From the NCBI GenBank assembly GCA_012517875.1, contig JAAYUB010000100.1, positions 1 through 39,634 of the forward strand: DNA of 39,634 nt. The letters run 5' to 3'. The notes beneath the pieces were generated by a model that saw nothing but the letters and a program-made list of their open reading frames with translations, did not search any database and was not told the origin of the DNA. Position numbers and translations under genes: made by a program. This document shows positions 32,740 through 39,634 of the stretch, piece by piece (the stretch's first letter is position 1; each line of letters opens with the position of its first letter). This DNA comes from Acidobacteriota bacterium. Lineage in GTDB: Bacteria; Acidobacteriota; JAAYUB01.

Positions 32740-32833
32740 ACACAATCACGCTGACCGACGGCGCGGCGCACCAAGACGCCAGCCGGTGGCGGATTCTCGG
32801 CGGTTCTCAGAGGAAGGGTGGATCGGCCGGGAG

Positions 32834-33451
32834 TCAGACCCTGGAGCTGAGAACGCGCCGGCGGATCAGCTCGTCGCTCACCCGGAACCGGACCAGGCGG
32901 TTCTCGCGCAGACTTTCCAGCTCGTTGGAGGGGATGGACTTGAATTCCATGTACAACGATTTGAGATAGGTGTAGTAGTTCTCCAGCGGCGCAAACGCGT
33001 GGTAGATGGAAAACTTGCGCCGGTGGCCGTAAAACGTCTTGAGGAAACGGATCAGGGTGTTCCAGCGCACCGGGTGCTCCAGATCGGGGGCGAAACCGCC
33101 CTTGGAGAAAAAATTGTGAGCGCGGGCCTCGGCTTCAAAATGGAAGCGGTACGGGTACCAATACTCCCCCTGTTTCATGTAGCAGTTGTAGGTGTCGATC
33201 ACCACCAATTCGCCGCTGACTTCGGGCACGCGGTCCCCCTCCCGGCCCTGCACCAGGCTCAGCAGCAGGCTCGCGTCCACGGCGATGGGCACGCCGCGCA
33301 GCAGGTAGTTGTATACGTCGTTCTGCTGGACCAGGCAGCTCTGCCGGTCCACGTAAATTTCCATGGGATAGTTCTGGATGTCGCAGAAGAGCTGCACGTG
33401 CTCCAGCACGCTCAAACGATCGGATGGCAGAAGGAGGCGCTTGTCGTTCAT
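32834..33451 (-). CDS. Protein of unknown function, possibly from a leaderless mRNA
   Basis: A 205-residue cytoplasmic protein that I do not recognise. The start is set at the ATG at 33451 (MNDKRLLLPSDRLSVLEHVQLF) because an excellent -10 ends nine bases upstream; an in-frame GTG at 33508 would overlap the previous gene by 14 bases. Visible features: YPMEIYVDRQSCLVQQNDVYNYLLRGVPI, an aromatic-rich middle (MKQGEYWYPYRFHFEAEARAHNFF) and a basic C-terminus (LRENRLVRFRVSDELIRRRV). There is no signal peptide and no metal cluster. The richness in Tyr, Phe, Asn and Lys is unlike the GC-driven neighbours and recalls the orphan at 6970. Confidence 0.75.
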   Translation of the reverse strand: MNDKRLLLPSDRLSVLEHVQLFCDIQNYPMEIYVDRQSCLVQQNDVYNYLLRGVPIAVDASLLLSLVQGREGDRVPEVSGELVVIDTYNCYMKQGEYWYPYRFHFEAEARAHNFFSKGGFAPDLEHPVRWNTLIRFLKTFYGHRRKFSIYHAFAPLENYYTYLKSLYMEFKSIPSNELESLRENRLVRFRVSDELIRRRVLSSRV

Positions 33452-33460
33452 ACGCGCCCT

Positions 33461-33489
33461 ATTATACCAGAGAACGGCGGCGCCGTCAG
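33461..33489 (-). promoter_or_regulatory. Extended -10 promoter abutting the start codon
   Basis: On the minus strand: -35 CTGACG (33484-33489), 17-base spacer, and TGGTATAAT with a perfect -10 at 33461-33466. Transcription would begin at about 33453-33454, two or three bases before the ATG at 33451. There is no room for a ribosome-binding site, so the transcript would be leaderless. Confidence 0.6.
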
Positions 33490-33494
33490 GCTTC

Positions 33495-34634
33495 TCATAC
33501 GCCCGCACCAGCGGACGCCGTCAAGTCCTTGTGATATATGCGGAACCGCTTGTAGCACTTGGAGCCGAGCATCTCCGCGGCGCGGTTCATCATGACGTTG
33601 TCTTCGAGCACCCAGCCGATCTCCGCGTGATGATAGCCCGCCGCCGTGCCCCGAGTGACGATGTCGTGGTAGAGCGCCGCTGCAAAGCCCATGCTCTGGT
33701 ACTCCTTCAGGGAGCCCATGGCCAGCACCCGCAGCACATCCAGCCGCCGCCTGGCGCGTAGCAACCGGAGCCAGCCCAGCGGCAGCAGGCGGCCGCCCAG
33801 ATCCTTGAGGATCAGATTCAGCTCGGGGAGCGCCAGGAGGAAACCCACCGGCTCGCCACCGCGCTCGGCGATGTAGACGACGCGGGGGTCCACCACCCAC
33901 TTGAAGTCCGCGGCCATGGCGGCGATCTCCTCGCGGGACATGGGCACGAAACCCCAGTTGCTGCTCCAGGCGTCGTTGTAAACCTTGAAGATCCGGTCGA
34001 TCTCCTCGTCGAGGCGGTCCATCCGGATGTCGCGCGTGGTCAGGCCGTACCGCTGCATCAGCCGGCCGGTGACGCTGGCCAGCTTCTCCGGGAAGGGGTG
34101 GTCGTCGCTGAGCCAGTACGCCAGCAGGTCCTTGGCCTTGACGAATCCCGCCGCCTCGATCAGTCCCGCGTAGTAGGGATGGTTGTATGGCATCATGAAC
34201 GCCGGCGGGCGGTCGAAGCCCTCGATGAGGAGGGCGCACTCGTAATTGGTGGAGGGGCTCACCGGCCCCTGCAGGGCGGTCAGGCCCCGGCCGGCGCACC
34301 AGGCGGCGGCCGCGTCCAGGAGCGCCCGGGCCGTGGCCGGGTCGTCCTCGGTTTCGAAGAAGCCGAAGAAGCCGGTGGCGTCATGACAGAATTCGTTGTG
34401 GGCCCGGTTGTGGATGGCCGCCACACGCCCCACCGGGCGGCCGTCGCGCTCCGCCAGGAAAAACTCCGCCGTCGCCTGCCGGTAGAACGGGTGATGCCGC
34501 CGGTCCAGCAGCCGCCGCTGGTCGTATCGCAGCGGCGGGACCCAGTGGGGATGCCCGGCGTAGTGCCGGTAGGGAAACTCGATAAAGGCGCGCAGGTCGC
34601 GCGCGCCGGACACCGGCCGAACCGTCGTTGTCAT
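33495..34634 (-). CDS. Large GNAT-like acyltransferase
   Basis: A 379-residue protein with two acetyltransferase-like halves. The first runs from VRPVSGARDLRAFIEFPYRHYAGHPHWVPPLRYDQRRLLD to RPVGRVAAIHNRAHNEF. The second contains EEIDRIFKVYNDAWSSNWGFVPMS, VVYIAERGGEPVGFLLALP and YQSMGFAAALYHDIVTRGTAAGYHHAEIGWVLEDNVMMNRAAEMLG. The latter matches GNAT motifs A and B, although the canonical Q/RxxGxG/A loop is altered. The opening is typical of a widespread uncharacterised GNAT group. The start is the ATG at 34634 (MTTTVRPV), with GGGAG nine bases upstream; an ATG 15 bases earlier is possible. It lies 27 bases after hflX. Confidence 0.82.
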   Translation of the reverse strand: MTTTVRPVSGARDLRAFIEFPYRHYAGHPHWVPPLRYDQRRLLDRRHHPFYRQATAEFFLAERDGRPVGRVAAIHNRAHNEFCHDATGFFGFFETEDDPATARALLDAAAAWCAGRGLTALQGPVSPSTNYECALLIEGFDRPPAFMMPYNHPYYAGLIEAAGFVKAKDLLAYWLSDDHPFPEKLASVTGRLMQRYGLTTRDIRMDRLDEEIDRIFKVYNDAWSSNWGFVPMSREEIAAMAADFKWVVDPRVVYIAERGGEPVGFLLALPELNLILKDLGGRLLPLGWLRLLRARRRLDVLRVLAMGSLKEYQSMGFAAALYHDIVTRGTAAGYHHAEIGWVLEDNVMMNRAAEMLGSKCYKRFRIYHKDLTASAGAGV

Positions 34635-34661
34635 GGCTGTTGCTCCCATCGCCGGGTTGGG

Positions 34662-36326
34662 TCAGCGGCTCCGCGCCGGCACGGCGGCGCCGTCGAGCGC
34701 CGTCCGAATCTCGTCGGCCAGCCGCTCCAGGCCGTCGCCCCGCAGCGCCGACACGGTCAGGTCGCCGTACCGCTGGGCCAGGTGGACCTGTTCGGCCGGG
34801 TCCAGCCGGTCGGCCTTGTTGAGCACCCGCAGCCGCGGGATCCCGTCCAGGCCGAGGTCGGCCAGCAGCCGCTCGACGGTCAGGATGTGGTGGTCCCGCT
34901 GCGCGCTGGTGGCATCCACCAGGTGGATGATCAGCGCCGAGTCCTCGATCTCCTCCAGTGTCGCCTTGAACGCCTCGAGCAGGGGCGGAGGCAGCTCGCG
35001 GATGAACCCCACAGTGTCCGAGACGATGACCTCCTGTCCCCACGGCAGTCGCATGCGCCGGCTCACCGGGTCCAGCGTGGCGAACAGCTTGTCCTCGACC
35101 GGGACCGCCGCCCGCGTCATGGCGTTCATGAGGGTGGATTTACCGGCATTGGTGTACCCGATGATGGACACCACCGGCGCCCCCCGCCGCTGCCGGCCCA
35201 GGCGCCGCTGCCGTCGCGAGGTGCGGATCGCGGCCAGCTTCTGCGCCAGCAGGTCGATGCGGTCCTTGATGCGGCGTCGGTTCACTTCCAGCGACGTCTC
35301 ACCGGGACCGCGGCCGCCGATCCCCCCGCTGAGGCGGGACAGGGAGTCGTCGAACTCCACCAGCCGCGGCATCAGGTACTGGAGCTGGGCCAGCTCCACC
35401 TGAATCTTCCCCTCCTGGGACCGGGCCCGGCGGGAGAAGATGTCGAGGATGAGCTGGTTCCGGTCGATGACCTTCAGGTCGGTCTCGCGGCCGATGAGCC
35501 GGCTCTGGGTGGGGGTGAGGGTCTGGTTGAAGATGAGCAGGGTGGCGCCGAGCTGCATGCTTCGGGTGATGAGCTCCTGCAGCTTGCCCCGGCCCAGGAG
35601 GTAGCGGGGATCCAGGGAGGCGCGGCGCTGGACAAACCGGTCGATCACCTGCACGTCGGCGGAATAGGCCAGCTCCTCCAGTTCGTCCATCCGCTCGCGT
35701 TCGGTGTCCACGGGGCCGGTGGTGACTCCCAGCAGGATCGCCCGCTCCGCGTGCTCCTGGCGGCGAAGCTGCGAGGTCTTCCGGACAAATTCGCCCTCCA
35801 GCTCGCGGATGAATGCCTCATAGTTCAGGTCCAGGTGGTGCACGTCGCAGGACGGGAGCAGCCGCCACAGCTCGGGCCGGACGGCGCCGCCCGGCGGATC
35901 GAAGTCGGGCGACAGGTGGGCGGTGTGCACCTGCCCGGGCCGGCCGTCGTCGGTGACATCCAGGGCGGTCATGGTGTCCAGCCGCAGGAGCGAGAGGTCT
36001 GTCAGATCCTCCCGGCTCAGCCCCGCCTCGCCGAAATGGGTGTGGATGCAGCGAAGGCCGCGGAACCGCCGCAGGTCGGTGCGGATCCGGCGGAAGTCGG
36101 GCAGCTCGATCCGGCTGCGATCCCCCACCACGACGTACTCGACGGCGCCCTTCCGGTCCACCAGCACCCCCACCTGGCGCCGGATTTCGGCGGCGATCCG
36201 GGCCAGGCCCGCCGCGAACTCCGGCGTCAGCAGGCTTTGTGCCGGCAGGCGGCGCTGGTAGATTTTTTGAAGCTGGCGGATCTGGCTGGGCTTGAGTCCC
36301 GAAGTGTTGCCGTAGATCTTGGAGAT
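34662..36326 (-). CDS. hflX: Ribosome-associated GTPase HflX, apparent AUC start
   Basis: A GTPase of about 554 residues that splits or rescues stalled ribosomes. The HflX domain includes DRFVQRRASLDPRYLLGRGKLQEL, FNQTLTPTQSRLIGRETDLKVIDR and the glycine-rich SGGIGGRGPGETSLEVNRR. The G domain has G1 IIGYTNAGKSTLMNAM, G3 SDTVGFIRELPP and G4 LNKADRLD. The conserved N-terminus (KIYGNTSGLKPSQIRQLQKIYQRR) lies upstream of the first ATG/GTG-type start (GTG at 36173). The only codon well placed for it is ATC at 36324-36326, six bases after GGAGG of a full GGAGGTGA site that overlaps the stop of the preceding gene. Either AUC initiates or the base is an assembly error. It is co-transcribed with the Cys-rich gene upstream. 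Confidence 0.88.
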   Translation of the reverse strand: MSKIYGNTSGLKPSQIRQLQKIYQRRLPAQSLLTPEFAAGLARIAAEIRRQVGVLVDRKGAVEYVVVGDRSRIELPDFRRIRTDLRRFRGLRCIHTHFGEAGLSREDLTDLSLLRLDTMTALDVTDDGRPGQVHTAHLSPDFDPPGGAVRPELWRLLPSCDVHHLDLNYEAFIRELEGEFVRKTSQLRRQEHAERAILLGVTTGPVDTERERMDELEELAYSADVQVIDRFVQRRASLDPRYLLGRGKLQELITRSMQLGATLLIFNQTLTPTQSRLIGRETDLKVIDRNQLILDIFSRRARSQEGKIQVELAQLQYLMPRLVEFDDSLSRLSGGIGGRGPGETSLEVNRRRIKDRIDLLAQKLAAIRTSRRQRRLGRQRRGAPVVSIIGYTNAGKSTLMNAMTRAAVPVEDKLFATLDPVSRRMRLPWGQEVIVSDTVGFIRELPPPLLEAFKATLEEIEDSALIIHLVDATSAQRDHHILTVERLLADLGLDGIPRLRVLNKADRLDPAEQVHLAQRYGDLTVSALRGDGLERLADEIRTALDGAAVPARSR

Positions 36327-36329
36327 GGG

Positions 36330-36818
36330 TCACCTCCGCCGGGGTCGCGGCCGGAGCCTTCCGCCGTGCCGCTTCAGGTGGCGCTGGAACAGCGCACGCA
36401 TGCCGGGGCGCCTGGCACCGGCGTCGGCCGGCGCGGGTTCGCTTTGGGCGAACGTTTCATGCAGCTCCCCGTCCTGCACCGTGACCCGGCCCTCGGTGCT
36501 GAGGCGCACCCAGTGGGTACAATAGGCGCGCCACCGGCCGCCGCCGCACTGGCGGACACAGAAGGTGTCGGTGTCCGTGCAGTTGACGCACTCGCCGAGG
36601 AGGAGGCAGACGCGCGGCACCAGCAGGCCGCACGTCCGGCACAGGATGTATGGCTCATCCACCGGCTCGAAGCGGGGGCAATCCGCCCGGGCCCGGTAGT
36701 CCTCGATGTGACCGAAGATGGTGCAGCCATAAAACTGGTGGTCGATCCGGCTGGCCGCGGGGTCCATGGACTGGAAATCGTCAAACCAGTTCCGGCAGGT
36801 TCGGCAATCGACGATCAC
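36330..36818 (-). CDS. Cys-rich, probably zinc-binding protein
   Basis: A 162-residue protein I cannot assign to a family. It has at least 13 cysteines, mostly in pairs: DCRTCRNW at the start, YGCTIF, ADCPRF, LCRTCGLLVPRVC, GECVNC, FCVRQCGGG and AYCTHW. This suggests two or more structural zinc sites or an Fe-S site. The C-terminus is a basic Arg/Pro/His tail. Start is GTG at 36818, with GAGG about ten bases upstream. Its stop codon is part of the GGAGGTGA ribosome site of hflX, so the two genes are translationally linked. No signal peptide. Confidence 0.75.
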   Translation of the reverse strand: MIVDCRTCRNWFDDFQSMDPAASRIDHQFYGCTIFGHIEDYRARADCPRFEPVDEPYILCRTCGLLVPRVCLLLGECVNCTDTDTFCVRQCGGGRWRAYCTHWVRLSTEGRVTVQDGELHETFAQSEPAPADAGARRPGMRALFQRHLKRHGGRLRPRPRRR

Positions 36819-36912
36819 AACGAATCGACCTCACGAACGGGTTGGAGGCGGATGACGGGTGTCGGGCGGCAGCGACGCGAGGCGGCGCGGGGAGCGGGGA
36901 CTGCGGGCGGCG

Positions 36913-37434
36913 TCATCGGGTGCTACCGCCGGTCATCAAGGGGTCCTCGAACGGGCTGGCCGGGTCCCAGCCGTGGCGGATCAGTTTCAGCCGGACGTCG
37001 CGGCGGCCGAAGCGGATGGCTTCCTGGCCGGTGGGCATGTAGATGTCCACCTCCCGACCCTGGATCTCCGGACCGGTGTCCATGGCGGTGTAGATGCCGG
37101 AACAACCCTCGCCCTGGATCTCGACGATGGAGCCGAGGGGCACCACGCGCGGATCCACCGCGATGATGCCCCGCCGGACCCAGACGCCGCTCTTGGTGAT
37201 GCCGAAGACGGAGTAGGCGGTGGCTTCGAACTTCTGCCACGCGCCGTCGTCAGGCAGCGGTTCGATGACCGGCGGCGGAGCGATCGCCGGTCGGTGAGGC
37301 TCCAACTCCAGGCTGAAGGCGGCCTCCTCGTCGATCGTGCGCGCAAAGATCACCCGGTTCTCCAGCGCCACGTAAGAGAACAGGACGACATTGAGCAACA
37401 GGATCAGCACCAGAATCGACTTCCGGATGTACAC
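36913..37434 (-). CDS. 3D-domain (double-psi barrel) membrane-anchored cell-wall protein
   Basis: A 173-residue protein with an N-terminal transmembrane or signal segment (SILVLILLLNVVLFSYVAL), a Pro-rich linker, and a 3D domain whose three aspartates are visible: AVDPRVVPLGSIVEIQG, YTAMDTGPEIQGREVD and DIYMP. This is the catalytic barrel also found in MltA lytic transglycosylases and stationary-phase wall hydrolases. It probably acts on peptidoglycan in the periplasm. Start is GTG at 37434, directly after GGAGGGGCT. It is divergent from the deoxyribosyltransferase-like gene, and a TATAAT lies on its own strand at 37468-37473. Confidence 0.88.
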   Translation of the reverse strand: MYIRKSILVLILLLNVVLFSYVALENRVIFARTIDEEAAFSLELEPHRPAIAPPPVIEPLPDDGAWQKFEATAYSVFGITKSGVWVRRGIIAVDPRVVPLGSIVEIQGEGCSGIYTAMDTGPEIQGREVDIYMPTGQEAIRFGRRDVRLKLIRHGWDPASPFEDPLMTGGSTR

Positions 37435-37467
37435 AGCCCCTCCAGCAACACACCACCGGTCGATATT

Positions 37468-37473
37468 ATTATA
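37468..37473 (-). promoter_or_regulatory. -10 element for the 3D-domain gene
   Basis: TATAAT on the minus strand (in TTTATAATAATATCG), with transcription starting near 37461, about 27 bases before the GTG. No -35 at the right spacing; a TTGACT lies only 7 bases upstream of it. Confidence 0.45.
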
Positions 37474-37571
37474 AACTGAAAGTCAAACCTGCGTACCCCG
37501 ATGTTTCCCCGACCACCGCCGGCACCGGCGTCCGGCAGCAGCCGGAAGCCCTTGGGCCCCACGAAAAAGTC

Positions 37572-37580
37572 TGCTATCAT
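37572..37580 (+). promoter_or_regulatory. Extended -10 promoter for the deoxyribosyltransferase-like/tdk pair
   Basis: TGCTATCAT: -10 TATCAT (37575-37580) with extended TG, and a weak TTGGGC 17 bases upstream. Transcription would start near 37587, with GGAGGG (37593-37598) before the ATG at 37602, a leader of about 15 bases. Confidence 0.45.
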
Positions 37581-37601
37581 ACCCCGGCACACGGAGGGCG
37601 G

Positions 37602-38066
37602 ATGAAGGCGTACCTGTCGGGGTCGATGGAGTATGCGCCGGACTTCGGGACCGGCTGGCGCGATGAGATCGAGGCGTTCCTGCGCAACACGCTGCGCCAC
37701 GAAGTGTACAATCCGGCCCGCGATATCCGCAAGAACCTCTCCGCCGAGGAACAGGCCAATTTCCGACGCTGGAAGACCGACGACCCACCCCGGTTCCGCG
37801 CGGTGATCCGCAAGATCATTCACTACGACCTGGATGTCCTCGAGGGGGGCGTCGGATACGTCGTCTGCCACTGGGACCGGCACTGCCGGCGCGGCGGCGG
37901 GACTCACGGCGAGCTCACCACCGCCTTCCGCCGCGGCATTCCGGTCTACATGGTGACCGAGGAGCCGTCTCAAGAGATCAGCGGCTGGATCCTGGGCTGC
38001 TGCGACGAGGTGTTCGGCTCCTGGCCTGAGCTCCGCGCCTTCCTGCAGGCGCGTTATTCGCAATGA
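37602..38066 (+). CDS. Nucleoside 2-deoxyribosyltransferase-like protein
   Basis: A 154-residue Rossmann-like protein. [27 protein letters not shown] and VYNPARD open it, followed by [44 protein letters not shown], which matches the 'D...l...D.vi......GtgtEl..A...gkPv' pattern of the nucleoside 2-deoxyribosyltransferase/TIR-like fold. The catalytic Glu equivalent is probably the one in GGTHGE. The adjacent thymidine kinase gene (19 bases downstream) fits a role in deoxynucleoside salvage, by context. Ribosome site GGAGGG is four bases before the ATG. Confidence 0.78.
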   Translation: MKAYLSGSMEYAPDFGTGWRDEIEAFLRNTLRHEVYNPARDIRKNLSAEEQANFRRWKTDDPPRFRAVIRKIIHYDLDVLEGGVGYVVCHWDRHCRRGGGTHGELTTAFRRGIPVYMVTEEPSQEISGWILGCCDEVFGSWPELRAFLQARYSQ

Positions 38067-38085
38067 TCATCCGGAGGCACGCTTC

Positions 38086-38688
38086 ATGCAAAAGTTCATC
38101 CGCGGACAGATGGGTTGGATCGAGGTGATCGCCGGCAGCATGTTCAGCGGCAAGAGTGAGGAGCTCATCCGCCGACTGAAACGCGCCGAGATCGCCAAGC
38201 AGCGGATCCAGGTCTTCAAGCCCAGCCTGGACGACCGGTACAGCGAGACGCACATCGTCAGCCACAGCGACATGAAGTATCAGGCGGAGATTGTGAAAAC
38301 GGCCAGCGAGATTATGGAACGGGTCCAGCCCCGCACCGAGGTGGTGGGCATCGACGAGGCCCAGTTCTTCGATCCCGGCATCGTGGACGTCTGCAACCGC
38401 CTCGCCGACATGGGCAAGCGCGTCATCGTCGCCGGCCTGGACCGGGACTACCGCGGTGTGCCGTTCGACCCCATGCCCCATATCATGGCCATCGCCGAGG
38501 ACATCACCAAAACCGCCGCCATCTGTATGCAGTGCGGCAATCCCGCCTATTACACCCAGCGGCTCATCGCCAGCCAGGAGCGAATCGTGGTGGGCGCCGC
38601 GGACGCCTACGAGGCCCGTTGTCGGCGCTGCTTCGAGCCGCCCAAGCCGGAGTCGCCCCCGACTCGGCCGGAGGATCCGTCGGCGTGA
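38086..38688 (+). CDS. tdk: Thymidine kinase (type II)
   Basis: A 200-residue thymidine kinase that phosphorylates thymidine to dTMP for salvage. P-loop GSMFSGKS (17-24), then FKPSLDDRY, the DEAQFFD switch (about 95), [13 protein letters not shown] lid region, and structural zinc ligands CMQCG and CRRC near 146 and 183. The end is a Pro-rich tail ([16 protein letters not shown]). Length is normal. GGAGG precedes the ATG by eight bases. It is second in a two-gene unit with the deoxyribosyltransferase-like gene. Confidence 0.95.
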   Translation: MQKFIRGQMGWIEVIAGSMFSGKSEELIRRLKRAEIAKQRIQVFKPSLDDRYSETHIVSHSDMKYQAEIVKTASEIMERVQPRTEVVGIDEAQFFDPGIVDVCNRLADMGKRVIVAGLDRDYRGVPFDPMPHIMAIAEDITKTAAICMQCGNPAYYTQRLIASQERIVVGAADAYEARCRRCFEPPKPESPPTRPEDPSA

Positions 38689-38743
38689 GCCTGCGTCGCC
38701 AGGCCGTCCATCCCGGCGGCGCGGCGGCGGCACAGGGCCGACC

Positions 38744-38752
38744 TGCTATAAT
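38744..38752 (+). promoter_or_regulatory. Extended -10 promoter upstream of the zinc-ribbon gene
   Basis: TGCTATAAT with perfect TATAAT at 38747-38752 and no -35. Transcription would start near 38759, giving a leader of about 118 bases before the ATG at 38877. The leader contains a short ATG-started frame (from 38761) in another phase that overlaps the real start; it is probably not a gene. Confidence 0.5.
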
Positions 38753-38876
38753 GAACTCAGGATGACACCGAACCGCCGATCAAGCGACGCATCGCGTCCC
38801 CGCCCGGCCGGATGTGCGGAGGCCGCGGCGGCGGCGCTGCCGGCGTCTGAGCGCAATTCCCCCTGGGAGGCGAACT

Positions 38877-39299
38877 ATGTGGTGCCCCACCTGTCGAGCC
38901 GAGTACGTGGAGGATGTCCGCCGCTGTCCGGTCTGTGACGTGGATCTGGTGAGCGAACTCCCCGACGAGGCCCCCGAGTACATCCCCGAAACCTGGAAGC
39001 TCGCGGCGGAGTACACGGACGAGATTGCGGCCAGCCTGGCGGAGGGATTGCTGGAAGACAACGACATCCCGTGCAAGCTCGAGAATCTGACCTTCCACGC
39101 CGAGCCCATCGCCGTGTCCCAGTCCTTCAGCTGCGTGCGGATCTGGGTGGAGGAGGAAAACCTGGCGGCAGCCCAGGCGCTCCTGGCCGAGGCGGACAAT
39201 TTCGCCCTTTGTTCGGAATGCGGCGCAGCGGTGAAAAAAGAGGATGCGGCCTGTCCCCAGTGCGGCGCCACGCTGGAGGACGAGCCGGCGGGCGACTGA
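38877..39299 (+). CDS. Zinc ribbon - DUF2007-like - zinc ribbon protein
   Basis: A 140-residue cytoplasmic protein in three parts. An N-terminal ribbon is MWCPTCRAEYVEDVRRCPVCD. The middle domain is DUF2007-like (DEIAASLAEGLLEDNDIPCKLEN...VRIWVEEENLAAAQALLAEAD). The C-terminal ribbon is LCSECGAAVKKEDAACPQCG. The ATG is chosen for a strong GGGAGG six bases upstream; a longer in-frame GTG/ATG region lacks one. Each ribbon has two CxxC pairs and should bind one zinc. The function of the family is unknown. It is a domain paralogue of the small gene at 6600. Confidence 0.85.
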   Translation: MWCPTCRAEYVEDVRRCPVCDVDLVSELPDEAPEYIPETWKLAAEYTDEIAASLAEGLLEDNDIPCKLENLTFHAEPIAVSQSFSCVRIWVEEENLAAAQALLAEADNFALCSECGAAVKKEDAACPQCGATLEDEPAGD

Positions 39300-39357
39300 C
39301 TGCGCCCACCGGTCCACGGTGCGCTCCGGGCGCGACCGTTCAGCTCAGCTCAGGGAA

Positions 39358-39634
39358 TCAGGGAGCGACGAACAGTTCCCGGGCGACCACTTCGCGGACC
39401 CCCGGCAGCTTGCGGACATCGGCGATGAGCCGTTGGCGGGTCTCCTCGGTGGGAACCTGGCCGAAAAGCTCCACTCGCCCGGCGGCGCAGTTCACGCTGA
39501 CGGTGCTCCCCTTGTACCCCAGCCGGATCTTGTTCAACACCAGGAAGGTCAGGTCCTTGTCGGACAGCTCGTAGACCACCCCGTCGGCGGTGCCGGCTGC
39601 GGCCGGCGCAGCGGGCGCGGCGGCGCCCGGCGCG
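39358..39634 (-). CDS. BON-domain protein, 5' partial
   Basis: The frame is open to the right edge, so the N-terminus is outside the window. The visible part is an Ala/Pro-rich linker (APGAAAPAAPAAAG) and one BON domain: SDKDLTFLVLNKIRLGYKGSTVSVNCAAGRVELFGQVPTEETRQRLIADVRKLPGVREVV, with the conserved Gly of the 'V.L.G.V' strand. BON domains are phospholipid- or ligand-binding modules of periplasmic or membrane proteins such as OsmY. A GTG at 39579 could start a minimal protein, but the in-frame linker argues for a longer product. It is convergent with the zinc-ribbon gene. Confidence 0.8.
   Translation of the reverse strand, partial: APGAAAPAAPAAAGTADGVVYELSDKDLTFLVLNKIRLGYKGSTVSVNCAAGRVELFGQVPTEETRQRLIADVRKLPGVREVVARELFVAP

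Noticed and set aside
34098-37166. 1022-residue open frame on the plus strand
   Set aside because: It is antisense to hflX, the acetyltransferase, the Cys-rich gene and the 3D-domain gene; no domain is visible and the composition is shadow-like.
38761-38938. Small ATG-started gene in the leader of the zinc-ribbon gene
   Set aside because: No ribosome site, Arg/Ser/Pro/Ala composition, and it overlaps the well-supported start at 38877 in another phase.

Overview
The window is GC-rich bacterial DNA with tightly packed genes. It looks Gram-negative: it has an OmpH/Skp-type periplasmic chaperone, an LpxL/HtrB-type acyltransferase, a lipoprotein and a Tat-exported Fe-S protein. It also looks anaerobic, with a 2-oxoacid:ferredoxin oxidoreductase operon, an aldehyde:ferredoxin oxidoreductase family protein and a selenoprotein. 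A deep-branching phylum such as Acidobacteriota would fit, but nothing here fixes the taxonomy.

Layout. (1) 1-6318 (+) is a type II fatty-acid/polyketide cassette: three ketosynthase-like proteins (only the middle one has the catalytic Cys), two FabZ-like dehydratases, a FabG-like reductase and an LpxL-type acyltransferase. The composition resembles aryl-polyene clusters. (2) 6600-11634 holds a DUF2007-like protein, a long helical orphan, a metallophosphoesterase, a degenerate methyltransferase-like protein behind a perfect CRP-type palindrome, and a secreted protein. (3) 12094-17425 (-) holds a sigma-54 two-component system with three small secreted proteins; a good -24/-12 promoter precedes the distal secreted pair. 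(4) 17988-21836 (+) is ddl, an AIR-synthase/HypE-like protein, a DUF4349 lipoprotein and a PHP phosphoesterase. (5) 22020-25720 has ompH, a 96-residue selenoprotein gene with tandem in-frame UGA codons and a textbook bacterial SECIS hairpin (22851-23141), and an AOR/Fe-S pair. (6) 25863-32669 (-) has a glyoxalase-like protein, the 2-oxoacid oxidoreductase operon with fused beta-gamma subunits and a strong terminator, a cyclic-2,3-diphosphoglycerate-synthetase-like protein and a DUF1015 protein. (7) 32834-37434 (-) has an orphan behind a possibly leaderless promoter, an acetyltransferase, HflX with an apparent AUC start, a Cys-rich protein and a 3D-domain protein. (8) 37602-39634 has a deoxyribosyltransferase-like protein, thymidine kinase, a zinc-ribbon/DUF2007 protein and a partial BON protein.

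The most notable unannotated item is the UGA-UGA selenoprotein, which conventional gene calling breaks at the first UGA. The second is a family of mosaic low-complexity repeats (GATTACGA-, GGTGAATC-, TCCGAAGTCCG- and GGGAACGAGCCTC-type blocks). These fill at least five intergenic gaps, abut gene 3' ends, and in one case form part of the C-terminus of a protein. All family assignments were made by reading motifs; no database search was run.
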